Assembly (NCBI GenBank): GCA_000695325.1
Contig: AVPN01000741.1
Span: 1-22,234 of the forward strand
Source of the DNA: Pleurobrachia bachei
Lineage: Eukaryota > Ctenophora > Tentaculata > Cydippida > Pleurobrachiidae
DNA: 22,234 bases
Direction: 5' to 3'
Below, one piece after another: positions 12,627-22,234 of this stretch. The notes beneath the pieces were generated by a model. It was given only the letters and a program-made list of their open reading frames with translations, was not told where the DNA came from and made no database searches. Numbering within the stretch: the first letter of the stretch is position 1; the number at the start of each line of letters is the position of its first letter. The position numbers and the translations under genes were made by a program.

Positions 12627-13719
12627 GCGTCTCCAGCGTATCCCCAACAACTGTTGGTATGGACTGCAATCCCTGTTCGATGCAGGGACTGTATTGTATT
12701 TCAACACATGCTTGAGAGAGGTTTTATAGACAGCGATACAGACAAAACGCTACTCAAAATGCTACTCAACGACCTTTTTAGTTATAAAATGTGTAATAAG
12801 GGTATGCCTAACAAAGCTCCAGTCAAGAATTTAAATTAGCTGAACGGCGAACAGAACTTATTAAAATCAAAAGGATTCATTTTATATAATACATGACAAT
12901 GATTAAATGACCTAACCAGGCAGACCGCTGTCCTCGAAGCTTGGGATGTCACTGTCTACTGTTTCTCTATAAATATGTTAATGTGAATCATAACTGCACA
13001 GGGTCGACAGTCAAAATCTGTGATCACCGATCCGATCGGTCCGATCGTTGTCGGGGTCGGTTCTAACGACGAGAAAATCTTACACAAACCAAACTGGTCT
13101 TTGAAAATGGAAACTTTTGGGAACAGAGATGTAACTTTAGGGCATAAAAAAGGTTCATATCCCCCCCCCTTTTTCCACTTCTTGATACGGTCTCTGAGCA
13201 GTTAACTCGGTAGTTGAGTGTACAGTAATTCAATACTATACTGGATCTAAATCGTGTCAGTTATCAAATATCAGTATTTCTGTGTAGTATTGACACCGGT
13301 GTTAATTTAATTACAAGATTTCCAGTGGTCATGTCCTGAAAAGCAGCGTTTGTACAACATTTGCTTTTAATAGTGACCTGGAAATAAGTCCACATTGCCT
13401 GATTCGGGCTACTTATACTGATAACCTTATTTTATGAAACTGAGTTAAATTGTTATATATTATCTTGCTTGGAATTTTACCTGTTCTGCAGAATTTGTCG
13501 TGTTTGACATGTTACCCCCCCCCCCTTCTTATAAATGGATGTGGTGAAGCTACTTAGTATTCTTAACTAGACCTGTTATTTGACATTTTATCTCCGTTTT
13601 GTAGAGGGATGTGGTAACACCTATGGGAAATGAGTGGGAAAAAGCATGGAGATAAGAGGAAGTGAGTATATTAAGTATTTCAAGCATGGAGTAACCCCTC
13701 TATATCTTCTTATTTTTAG
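12627..13719. other. Non-coding region
   Basis: No supported gene. Short open frames near 12654-12839 and 13020-13205 have no recognisable family features. It contains C runs at 13161-13169 and 13515-13525 and a cluster of GATC/CGATC motifs at about 13021-13048 (ACCGATCCGATCGGT is a near-palindrome). Confidence 0.4.
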
Positions 13720-14790
13720 ATCAAATTATGATAAGTGTTTTTGTAGTGTTCCACGTTGTATTGACGACAACGAATTGTTGCCAGTAGACATACACTTGAA
13801 CCTAGATTCGTATGTCATTTTAATCCCGTAAGCATCCAGTCCAGGTTATCCTAATTATTATACCAGGAAGAGAGAGGTTTAGTAATTTGTGATAATCAGT
13901 AAAATTACTGGACATGTAGCGAAGCCTAAATCCATCTTTACGAGCAATTTGGATTTCCAAGAAACTGGTGTAGCTTGTAAATTATTGAACCCAATTAACT
14001 GAGTTACTAGCAGCTTCAAATCAAACCCATTTTGAGGGTTCATCTGTTTCTAACTTTCTAACCGACCCTGTCTCTCTTTCCTTACTGACCCTCCCTTTTC
14101 TCAGGATTGAATCACTGTCAGATGATGAGAAAGTGAAAGTAAAAAAGTAAGTAAGGGAGAGATTGTTACTTTAACTAGAGAGAGAGAGAGAGTCAGGAAG
14201 AGATTGTTACTTTAACTAGAGAGAGAGAGAGAAGAGAGAGAGAGAGTCAGGGAGAGATTGTTACTTTAACTAGAGAGAGAGGGTCAGGGAGAGATTGTTA
14301 CTTTAGCTAGAGAGAGTCAGAGTCTGATGATGAGAAAGTGAAAGTAAAAAAGTAAGTTGTAGTACAACAAATATCACACCCAAATGTTGGGTCCCGAAAT
14401 AGCTACTGTCTCATATTCTATTGTGAGATTAGCATTATATGCAACTAATAACCACCCCCTGTTCGTCATATAATGTGTCGGCAAAATATAGTTCATTGCA
14501 ATTGACCACAGGATTCCTTGGCACATTTCCACTAAAATCCAACTCTCCCCCACACCCCTTCCAACATCTAGCCTTGTTCGACCCTCCTTCCTCGCGCCCC
14601 GTTTGAGCAAAACAACTAAAATCCATCTTTCCAGAGAGGGATCGGTGCCGATGGTCGATGACAAGACGAAAATGAAACGGTAAGATTCAATTTGCTACTT
14701 GTTGTATTCAGTGTGTTCCTACTTTTACACTAGATTATAGAGCTAGCTAGCTCTAAGAGAAAAAGGCGAGAAAGATGATACACCATCTCA

Positions 14791-14839
<49 letters not shown>

Positions 14840-17130
14840 TTTCTAAAAGTGTGAGTGGCCGGGGAGGGAGAGAGAAACTCTACATGACGATGTGCGTGTG
14901 TCACGTGTACAGAGCCAGCGACTTCTGCGTGTGTGTATGTGTATCTGCGATGTTATGTATGAACCTGAGTGAGTGAATATCCCAAAAAATGCAGGGAGCC
15001 GTCCAATTTTGTCATCATAATGACCTTTTTAAAGTTTACAATATGATATAATGGTCTAACATCATCTAGATAATAGATTGAGTTGAGCATTTTGGGCAGC
15101 ATTTCAAGGATTGTGCGTGTGTGACTCAGAGAGATAAGAGGGATAAGAGAACTTGGTTTCATGGAACTACTTTCTTCCAACGGACTTTATTTATTTAATT
15201 TGAGCTGCATAATTTTCTGGAGGCAGGGACTTGGGGGGCTGGGGAGGGGGGCGAGAGAAGAGATTAGCTCCCACTTGAGGTATATCCAAGGAAGTCACAA
15301 TAACAGAACAGTGCGGATAGAAACTGTATTTGTGTTAGAGGTCAGAACAGAGTAAGGACAAGGACAGAGATAGAGGAGTAGATAGAGAGATATCATATCA
15401 TGATGCACCATTTTAAAGTATCCTTTGTTCTCGTTACCCTCTTTGTGTGACAAGATCCATTATGGGCCATTGTAGTGAGTTGGATCCACTCGGCATGAAA
15501 TATGTAAATCATCTAGTGTTTGTACGTCCACCGTGTCTCCATCGGAGAGGGGGGAGAGAAGAAAGAGCGAGAGAGCAAAAGAGAGAAGTGTGTGGGAGAT
15601 AGAGAAGGAGAAGTGAGAGAGATGAGGAGGGAAGAGAGAAAGGGAGAGAGAGAGAACGAAATGTTAAGGTAAGAAAGGAACACGAAGATGATGCATTAGA
15701 GCCAACAGAAACACCTGTTGGGTACACACAATAATATATACATTCTCTAGCCCCCCCCCTCTATCTCTCTCTCTCTCTATCTCCTTCTCTCTATCTCTTT
15801 CTCTCTCTTTCTCTCTCTCTCTCAATCAGCTCACGGTGACACCGCTCGTGAGCTGTTATAGTAGTCGATCATATCATTTGATCAGAAAATTCTCCTTGCG
15901 ACACATTTGTACAGTATAGATGCCAGATACTGTGACAGTTAGTACAAGGCCAAGGGGGAGGCATTCCGTACTTGATAGTACAAAGTACCATACAAAATCA
16001 CACACCCACACACACTCCTCCTCTCGGTGTCCACCTGAAATGTGAGTATCGAGTTACCATCCTAAAGGTTACACTTTGGGAGTCCCTGATTGGCTGGTTC
16101 TGATCACGTGACGGTCAGGGAGTGCTCTCATTGGTCGAGCCATCTCACCTGCTTACCAGGCCAGGCTCCTCCTCCTCCTGATGATAAGGGAGGGTAGTGG
16201 AGTGTGGAGTGAATATATTCAATGCAGCGACCCTCCTCCTTTTAGTTACGAGAGAGGGAGAGAGAGAGAAAGAGAGACAGAGAGAGAGACAGAGATAGAA
16301 TGAGGGGGAGAGAGAGAGAGAGTCATAAATAAAATTCATGGTACACACATGGTTCAATGAGTGTGTGAATCGAATGAACTGTGAGCGTAATTAGGCAACT
16401 ATTGTTTGAGAGATCGAATATGGAAAGAATGAGAGATGGGGAGGGAAAGAGAGCGACTAGAGAAAGAAAGATAGAGAGAAAGATAGAAACAACAGAATGT
16501 AAGCCCGACAAGCCATGGTACAGACTGTTACCACAGTTACCCAGTTCTGAAGGGTTGTATTGTGTACGCGGCACGGCACTGTCATGTTATATAATGTACA
16601 CACATCTGTCTGTGTGAGTGGGTTGAGGGGGGGTCGACGACAGCGTATCTAATATCGCCCAGCCAGCTAGGGAGAGAGAGGGAGTGGGAGAGAGAGTGAG
16701 AGTGGCTCACTCTGAGAGAGAGAGAGAAGAGAGAGAGAGAGATGAACAAGGTTCAGAAAGGGGGAGAGAGAAGGTAGAGCTGTTAACAAGTTATTAGAGC
16801 CGAAACTACTCTGTTCATGTCACGAAGCAGGCCTCTATACACTCCCCCCAAGCAGTATGAACGTTATAATATCACACACCAACTGAAACATACCAGTCAT
16901 TTTAATCATTGGGGTTTTGAATCTCCATCATCATATTGTGTCCTCTACCATTTAATTGTAGCACAACTAATGATGGTTTAGTATAATTTATCTTGCCTTG
17001 TTCGACCCTCTCTTTCAGAAGTATTCACCATGGTGCTCATGATCCAGGTTCATTGTCACCCCTCTCTGACCGCCCTCCCAATATGTGTGTGTGTTGTTAC
17101 ACAATTCCCAAGAGTAATGATTGTGAGTAG
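13720..17130 (+). CDS. Putative spliced gene, 3' part, unknown product
   Basis: Four candidate exons join in one frame with all three junctions in the same phase: 13720-13827, 14105-14146, 14635-14679 and 17019-17130. Donors are GTAAGC, GTAAGT and GTAAGA; acceptors are TTTAG, CTCAG, TCCAG and TTCAG. The assembled peptide includes DDNELLPVDIHLNLDSYVIL, then IPIESLSDDEKVKVKK, then EGSVPMVDDKTKMKR, then SIHHGAHDPGSLSPLSDRPP, and ends TIPKSNDCE at the TAG at 17128-17130. A donor GTGAGT at 17123 could instead continue it. The middle is charged, with acidic then basic runs. I do not recognise a family. Support is only the agreement of splice sites and phases, which could occur by chance for exons this short. 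Upstream exons were not found. Confidence 0.3.
14147..14354. repeat. Minisatellite around a duplicated exon fragment
   Basis: A unit of about 30-50 bases containing GGAGAGATTGTTACTTTA followed by CTAGAGAGAGAGA is repeated four times. The array is bracketed by two copies of TGATGATGAGAAAGTGAAAG (14120 and 14324), each running into AAAAAAGTAAGT. It looks as if a segment starting in the candidate exon 14105-14146 and its donor was tandemly duplicated. The second exon copy does not keep the frame with the preceding exon. Confidence 0.7.
14680..16080. other. Intron or intergenic DNA rich in simple repeats
   Basis: Contains (CT)n at 14793-14836, GT-rich DNA near 14900-14945, a GA-rich block at 15547-15660, a 9-base C run at 15751-15759 and a CT-rich block at 15760-15824. 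Nothing coding was recognised other than the spliced candidate that spans it. Confidence 0.45.
15827..15855. repeat. Perfect short hairpin
   Basis: CAGCTCACG (15827-15835) and CGTGAGCTG (15847-15855) form a 9-bp stem around an 11-base loop GTGACACCGCT. It stands at the end of a CT-rich block. Not followed by a T run, so not an obvious processing or termination signal. Confidence 0.5.
16088..16135. promoter_or_regulatory. CCAAT / E-box promoter-like cluster
   Basis: Two inverted CCAAT boxes (GATTGG at 16088-16093 and CATTGG at 16129-16134) lie 41 bases apart, about four helical turns. Between them is GATCACGTGAC (16103-16112), a palindromic CACGTG E-box of the USF/TFE type. This arrangement resembles NF-Y plus USF promoters of housekeeping genes. 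Which transcript it would serve is unclear; no ATG-containing gene is evident next to it. Confidence 0.45.
16136..17018. other. GA-rich non-coding DNA
   Basis: Purine-rich blocks at about 16253-16322, 16425-16490 and 16670-16745 break up otherwise unremarkable DNA. A 16-base string GCCTTGTTCGACCCTC near 16994 also occurs near 14571; in both places it sits upstream of a candidate 3' splice site. No gene seen. Confidence 0.4.
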
Positions 17131-18079
17131 CCTTTTCCTAGAGAGAAGGAGAGGGTGGGAGAGAAGGAGTGAAGGGAGTGAGAGAGACCCCCTCCTACTC
17201 AAGGTATAGGCAATTAGGGCACGGCGTGTGTAGTACTACTTGGATTTAGACTCCTCCTCCCCCTCTTCCTGCTGTGCAACTGATCACTGTGTATCAGGGG
17301 GAATATGGTATTGGTAGAAGATGGTTAGAGGGAGTTTAGAGAGCTAGATCGGGAAACAAGAGAGAAAGAGATAGAAAGAGCGAAAGAGAAATAGAGAGAT
17401 AGGGGGATGTAAATGGGCACAAAAGGAAGAGTTATGAAACGGATGACAATGAGTAATAAAATGATAAATCGTGGAGAGTGCATTCTAGTGGCGCCACCAC
17501 CCACCACGTCACTACATGATCTGTGTCTCTAATTACTATGAACATATTGTATATATCCCTTGAGTAGGATCTTTGTTTTGACTAACTCATATATCACATC
17601 CTCTGGGGATTTGTAGTGAAAAGAACCCTGTGTAAATTTAACCGCATTAGTGCTTTATACACACCCACCTCTTTCTCTTTTTCCCTCTTTCCCCCCCCCC
17701 CTTTCTCTCTTTCCCTCTATTCCTCTCCCTCTCCTTTCTTGTAATTGAAAAATAAGAATAGGATGATTGTATACAAATCCACCTCTGTGGAAAATAAACA
17801 TGCATAAGAGCATTACTCTTCATGTTCAAATCTTTTCATTTCATCCGAAGTCTTTCTTTCTAGGCTGTTTTTCTATCCTGGTCATTCTCTTATTTAATCA
17901 CTTTCTCTCCGTTTCTTTCCCAATCTTTCTTCTTTTCTCTCTCTATCCGATCTACTCCAGCTCCTTTTTTCTTGCCGTTTCTATCGCCCACTCTCTACTC
18001 TATCTATTTACTCTCTCTCTCTCTTTCCCTCTCTCTCTCTCTCTCCCTCCCTCCCCCTCTCTCTCTCTCTCTCTCTCTA

Positions 18080-18121
<42 letters not shown>

Positions 18122-18190
18122 TTCTTTCTGCTGATGACACATACTTGTACAGATTCCAGCGACACGCAAACACTCACACACCGGCACAAC
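17131..18190. repeat. Polypurine then polypyrimidine low-complexity tract
   Basis: GA-rich near 17140-17190 and 17330-17400, then CT-rich from 17665 to 17745 (with an 11-base C run at 17691-17701), and strongly CT-rich from about 17925 to 18128. The open frames here encode Ser/Leu/Phe or Arg/Glu runs and are repeat artefacts. Confidence 0.8.
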
Positions 18191-18567
18191 AGATCTAGCT
18201 GAGAAAGGACAACCGCTGAGATTTCAATAATCTGAATTAAAAACGAGCTTTAGTTGTATCACATTAAATTGTGATTAATATTCGACGCTCTTTCTCCCTC
18301 CCTCCGGCTCCCCCCCCCTTCGTTAATAATAGATCCATATCTAGCTGAGAAAGGACAATTACTGAGATTTCAATAATCTGAATTAAAAATGAGAGTTGCT
18401 TGTATCACATTAAATTGTGATTAATATTTGACGCTCTTTCTCCCTCCCTCCGGCTCCCGAATTTCTCCTCCCCCTTCTTTAATTTAAATAGATTCAGATC
18501 TAGCTTAGAAAGGACAACTCACAACTGAGATTTCAATAATCTGAATTAGAAATGAGTTTTGCTTGTA

Positions 18568-18726
18568 CAGACGGACCCCGATTTAGTGACATCCTCGGGG
18601 GAAAGGATTTTGGGTGGGCACTAAATCGGGGTCAAATACCGTTAATTTCCTATATCGGGGAAAATTTATCCTGTCACTAAATCGGGGTGTCACTAAATCG
18701 GGGGGCACTAAATCGGGGTCCGACTG
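18568..18726. mobile_element. 159-bp pogo/Tigger-like MITE
   Basis: Ends CAGACGGACCCCGATTTAGT and, inverted, CAGTCGGACCCCGATTTAGT. TA is duplicated on both sides (18566-18567, 18727-18728). The CAGTCGGACCCC start and TA target fit the pogo branch of Tc1/mariner. The right end holds three successive copies of CACTAAATCGGGG against one or two at the left. There is no transposase. Confidence 0.8.
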
Positions 18727-18813
18727 TATCACATTAAATTGTGATTACTATTCCACGCTCTTTTTCCCCTCCGCCGGCTCCCGAATTAATTTCTCCCCCT
18801 CTTTAAAGTTTAA

Positions 18814-20025
18814 AGGTCCACAAGATACCTAAAACTTTTCTTTAATCGCATTTTTTCGATTTTTCAGGAATTTTAAGCATTTTTTCAGAATTTTTTGTCG
18901 GGTAGAACAGTCGGGTAAAACTTTTCTTTAAAGGTCCACAAGATACCTAAAACTTTTCTTTAAAGGTCCACAAGATACCTAAAACTTTTCTTTAAAGGTC
19001 CACAAGATACCTAAAACTTTTCTTTAAAGGTCCACAAGATACCTAAAACTTTTCTTTAAAGGTCCACAAGATACCTAAAACTTTTCTTTAAAGGTCCACA
19101 AGATACCTAAAACTTTTCTTTAAAGGTCCACAAGATACCTAAAACTTTTCTTTAAAGGTCCACAAGATACCTAAAACTTTTCTTTAAAGGTCCACAAGAT
19201 ACCTAAAACTTTTCTTTAAAGGTCCACAAGATACCTAAAACTTTTCTTTAAAGGTCCACAAGATACCTAAAACTTTTCTTTAAAGGTCCACAAGATACCT
19301 AAAACTTTTCTTTAAAGGTCCACAAGATACCTAAAACTTTTCTTTAAAGGTCCACAAGATACCTAAAACTTTTCTTTAAAGGTCCACAAGATACCTAAAA
19401 CTTTTCTTTAAAGGTCCACAAGATACCTAAAACTTTTCTTTAAAGGTCCACAAGATACCTAAAACTTTTCTTTAAAGGTCCACAAGATACCTAAAACTTT
19501 TCTTTAAAGGTCCACAAGATACCTAAAACTTTTCTTTAAAGGTCCACAAGATACCTAAAACTTTTCTTTAAAGGTCCACAAGATACCTAAAACTTTTCTT
19601 TAAAGGTCCACAAGATACCTAAAACTTTTCTTTAAAGGTCCACAAGATACCTAAAACTTTTCTTTAAAGGTCCACAAGATACCTAAAACTTTTCTTTAAT
19701 CGTATTTTTTCGATTTTTCAGGAATTTTAAGCATTTTTTCAGAATTTTTTGTCGGGTAGAACAGTGGGGTAAAACAGGGCGCTTTCCAGCGCCGCGGCGC
19801 GTAGAACCTAAGCAAACTACGCTGAAAAAGCATAGCGCGGCTCAGATCTACCCTGGAATATACTTTTTCAGCGTAGTTTGCTTAGGTTCTACGCGCCGCG
19901 GCGCTGGAAAGCGCCCTGTTTTACCCCACTGTTCTACCCGACAAAAAATTCTGAAAAAATGCTTAAAATTCCTGAAAAATCGAAAAAATACGATTAAAGA
20001 AAAGTTTTAGGTATCTTGTGGACCT
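18814..20025. mobile_element. 1.2-kb TTAA-flanked foldback element
   Basis: TTAA occurs on both sides (18810-18813, 20026-20029), the target of piggyBac- and Kolobok-type elements. The ends are AGGTCCACAAGATACC and its inverse. The right part is a huge hairpin: 19668-19830 pairs with 19863-20025, 163 bases each and perfect by eye, around a 32-base loop. The left arm has been lengthened by a 32-bp tandem array. Between the outer terminus and the array lies a slightly diverged copy of the subterminal region (18814-18919). No transposase, so non-autonomous. Confidence 0.82.
18930..19697. repeat. 24 x 32-bp tandem array inside the TTAA element
   Basis: The unit is AAAGGTCCACAAGATACCTA followed by AAACTTTTCTTT. 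It is repeated 24 times with no difference that I could see. The unit is the outer terminus of the host element. There are no spacers, so this is a minisatellite and not CRISPR-like. Confidence 0.95.
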
Positions 20026-20515
20026 TTAATAATTAATTCAGATCTAGCTGAGAAAGGACAACAGCTGAGATTTCAATAATCTGAATTACGAATGAGCGTT
20101 GTTTGTATCACAGTAAATTGTGATTAATATTCGACGCTTTTTCTTCCCTCCCTCCTGCTCCCGAATTTCTCTCCCCCCCCTTAAATAATAGATTCAGATC
20201 AAGCTGAGAAAGGACAATTGAGATTTCAATAATCTGAATTAAAAACGAGATTTAGTTGTATCACATTAAATTGTGATTAATATTCGACGCTCTTTCTCCC
20301 TCCCTCCGGCTCCCGAATTTCTCCCCGGCCCCCAGCCCTCCTCTTTGATAATAGATTCAGATCCAGCTCAAAAAGGACAATTACTGGGATTTCAATAATC
20401 TGAATTAAAGCGAGCTTCGTTTGTATCACATTAAATTGTGATTAATATTCCACGCTCTTTCTCCCCTCCTCCGGCTCCCGAATTACTTTCACTCTCTCCC
20501 CCTTTTTAATAATTC

Positions 20516-21920
20516 GTTTTTCTCCCTCTCACTTTTCCCATTTTATAGTGTGAATAATCCTGCTACAATATATATATCCGATATATCGGAACAACGTTGC
20601 TTTTAGAGCTGATGATGTTATTATATTAGTCGGGGTAAAAAAATAAATCTTACACACACATACAGATATGGATCTGAAAGCTCCGATCAGAAGAATGGAC
20701 GAGGACAGCAGGAGAGAGAGAGAATGAGAGCTCTCTCTATCTTTCCCTCTCTCTTTCTATATTTTCCTCTCTGTTTGCCCGTGCGTAAACAGATACTGAA
20801 AGCTAATGCCCAGTTCATACAATTTGAGAGAGAGAGAGATGGGGGAGAATGATAAAAGGAGGATTGGGATGTATGTCGGCAGAAAGAGGATGGAAATGAT
20901 AGAGATAGAGAGAGAGATATAGAGAGAGGGAGATTACAACAAGAGTAGGTGGAAGTATGATGTGTGTATTGTGTGATTCGATACCCCCCAAAACCAAGAG
21001 TCAACCACCCTCGTTTGCTCCTATACAATGGACTTTTAAAAACAAAGGGCTATCACGGGGCGAAAAGAGAAGGGAGAGAGAGAGAGAGAGACTTTAAAAA
21101 GAATGAGGGAGAGATACATAGAGAGAGCTACAGAGAACCAGCGATGAGAGAGTAAGGGGCAGACAGAGCGACATTCGTCAGGAGGCGGGGCAGGGACATC
21201 GTCCCTCTGATAATAGGGCTAGATGCTAGAGAGAAAGAGAATAATGTTCCCACGTGGAATGTTATTTATATGGAACACAATCTATAAAGGTCTGATCGAA
21301 CAGTTTTGATTATTATTATATCGATGTTCTAAGGTAGAAATTCCACTAAAACACACCGTGTACCATGTCTATGACCTTGAAATTCAATTCAAACTCCATC
21401 CGATTTGAGCTATTTGAATAATATGACCTCTCCTCCCTCTTGGTACACATTGGTACACACATACTCACACACACATACGCTCTTACAAAAGGGAAACCCC
21501 ATAAAGTTTCGGAGCTCCATAATCTAATCGATACAGCGCAGTAGACGTTTTCGGCGTCTCTCTCCCTCTCTTTCCCCCTCTCAGTCCCTCATCTCTCCCT
21601 CTCTATCACAGTCTCTCTTACCCCCTCATCTCTCTCTCTCTCTCTCTCTCTCTCTACCAATACTCACAAAATTAGCACCTCCCCCTCTATTGCCCTCTAT
21701 ATATTGTTTATGTGTGAGTGTGTATGGTAATAAAGGGGATACCCCCTTCAGTATTTTCCTTCTCCAGTCTTCCATCTCTCTCTCTCTCTCTCCCTCCATC
21801 TCTCTCAAGTCTGTCTCAGGGAATTTTCCGTTTCTATGAAGATAATTTTGTCTTGATACCTCTCCAAGAGGAATGTTAGAGGTGTTAGAAAGTAGTGCCA
21901 GTAGTTTTCTCCACAGAATG
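20516..21920. other. Intergenic DNA with GA/CT tracts
   Basis: No gene recognised. Contains a 14-base palindrome TCCGATATATCGGA (20577-20590), GA-rich blocks at about 20708-20730, 20825-20932 and 21070-21150, and CT-rich blocks at about 21558-21656 and 21772-21806. Open frames over these blocks are low complexity. Confidence 0.45.
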
Positions 21921-21928
21921 AGACAATA

Positions 21929-22030
21929 CAATAATAATAATAATAATATTCCGCGCTTATATACCGCCCATACCCAACGGATACATGTCAAAATATTGAC
22001 GATGTTCCGCCGAATCATCAGAGCGGTATA
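21929..22030 (-). mobile_element. Possible SINE-like 3' end
   Basis: Read on the minus strand the segment runs GGTATGGGCGGTATATAAGC GCGGAATATT and ends in (ATT)n at 21929-21949. A GC-box-like segment followed by TATATAA and a trinucleotide tail is a common form of retroposon 3' ends in marine invertebrates. No 5' tRNA-like promoter or target duplication was found, so this is tentative. Confidence 0.3.
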
Positions 22031-22234
22031 TCCTCGAATAATTATATGACACACTCGAACAGCTCTGGTTGAAAAACAATATATAGAGGACTAAATAAAC
22101 TTGACTTATAAAACTGAGGGAATAACTGGTCCCATAAACCTGTAGATATAAATTAAAACACACTTTACTCACACCTGCTGGGAAAAAAGGTTACTAGGTA
22201 GTGATTTATTAGCATGCCAGAGAGAGGATGACAC

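Larger units (their letters stand above)
18191..20515. repeat. ~150-bp satellite, six units, two insertions
   Basis: Units start near 18191, 18331, 18490, 20035, 20190 and 20353. Each has AGCTGAGAAAGGACAA, GAGATTTCAATAATCTGAAT, then TATCACATTAAATTGTGATT, then GACGCTCTTTCTCCCTCCCT and CCGGCTCCCGAA. Within the core, ATCACA and TGTGAT can pair. Units differ from one another by point changes and small gaps, so the array is not freshly made. The third unit carries the pogo-like element (18568-18726) and is also split by the TTAA element (18814-20025). Function unknown. Confidence 0.85.

Noticed and set aside
12654-12839. 61-codon open frame
   Set aside because: Short, no motif, no splice context and inside repeat-flanking DNA.
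13604-13654. Exon reading RDVVTPMGNEWEKAWR after a TTTTGTAG acceptor
   Set aside because: It runs into a stop just before the GTGAGT donor and no upstream partner exon was found.
14322-14354. Second, alternative exon with a GTAAGT donor
   Set aside because: Available acceptors put it out of phase with the preceding candidate exon and create an early stop.
17767-18202. 143-aa Ser/Leu/Phe-rich open frame and its neighbours
   Set aside because: Translation of CT-rich low-complexity DNA; the opposite strand gives Arg/Glu runs.
18930-19697. CRISPR-like array
   Set aside because: The 32-bp units are contiguous with no spacers and derive from a transposon end; the host is a eukaryote.
21372-21380. 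TGACCTTGA as a nuclear-receptor half-site
   Set aside because: A single 9-base match in 22 kb is not significant and no promoter lies near it.

Overview
The window is eukaryotic nuclear DNA from an animal. It has spliced genes with GT-AG introns, a metazoan-type p70 S6 kinase with 15 exons, many (GA)n/(CT)n tracts, and a dense set of short non-autonomous DNA transposons. The long introns with short exons and the divergent kinase tail suggest an early-branching animal such as a sponge. That is a guess from general character, not a species call. I saw no LTR or virus-like element and no rRNA, tRNA or CRISPR array.

Layout. (1) 1-3329: a tandem pair of paralogous 2-oxoglutarate/Fe(II) dioxygenase genes of the prolyl-4-hydroxylase-like type, both on the plus strand. 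The first is cut by the window edge. The second is complete but has an apparent one-base frame break beside an A5 run. (2) 3330-3891: AT-rich intergenic DNA and the likely S6K promoter region. (3) 3892-9375: the complete S6 kinase gene, 445 aa. All kinase motifs, the T-loop, turn-motif and hydrophobic-motif sites are present, but the C-terminal tail is unusually short. (4) 9376-11096: intergenic DNA with clustered RFX X-box-like sites, a small foldback element, and a probable terminal exon of a convergent minus-strand gene ending in a hydrophobic tail. (5) 11097-12626: a directly repeated 317-bp segment interrupted by at least four short inverted-repeat elements. One element sits inside another, and the empty site for one is preserved in the other copy. 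(6) 12627-17130: mostly non-coding. A set of short, phase-compatible putative exons of an unrecognised gene runs through it, with a CCAAT/E-box promoter-like cluster near 16.1 kb. (7) 17130-20515: polypyrimidine DNA, then a roughly 150-bp satellite in six units. One unit carries a pogo-like 159-bp element. The same unit is also split by a 1.2-kb TTAA-flanked foldback element whose left arm has expanded into 24 copies of a 32-bp unit. (8) 20516-22234: GA/CT-rich intergenic DNA with a possible retroposon tail near the end.

The host genes do not form an obvious pathway. S6K is the TOR-pathway ribosomal S6 kinase, and the dioxygenases probably hydroxylate protein side chains with unknown targets. 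The most unusual content is the mobile-element palaeontology of 11.1-12.6 kb and 18.2-20.5 kb.
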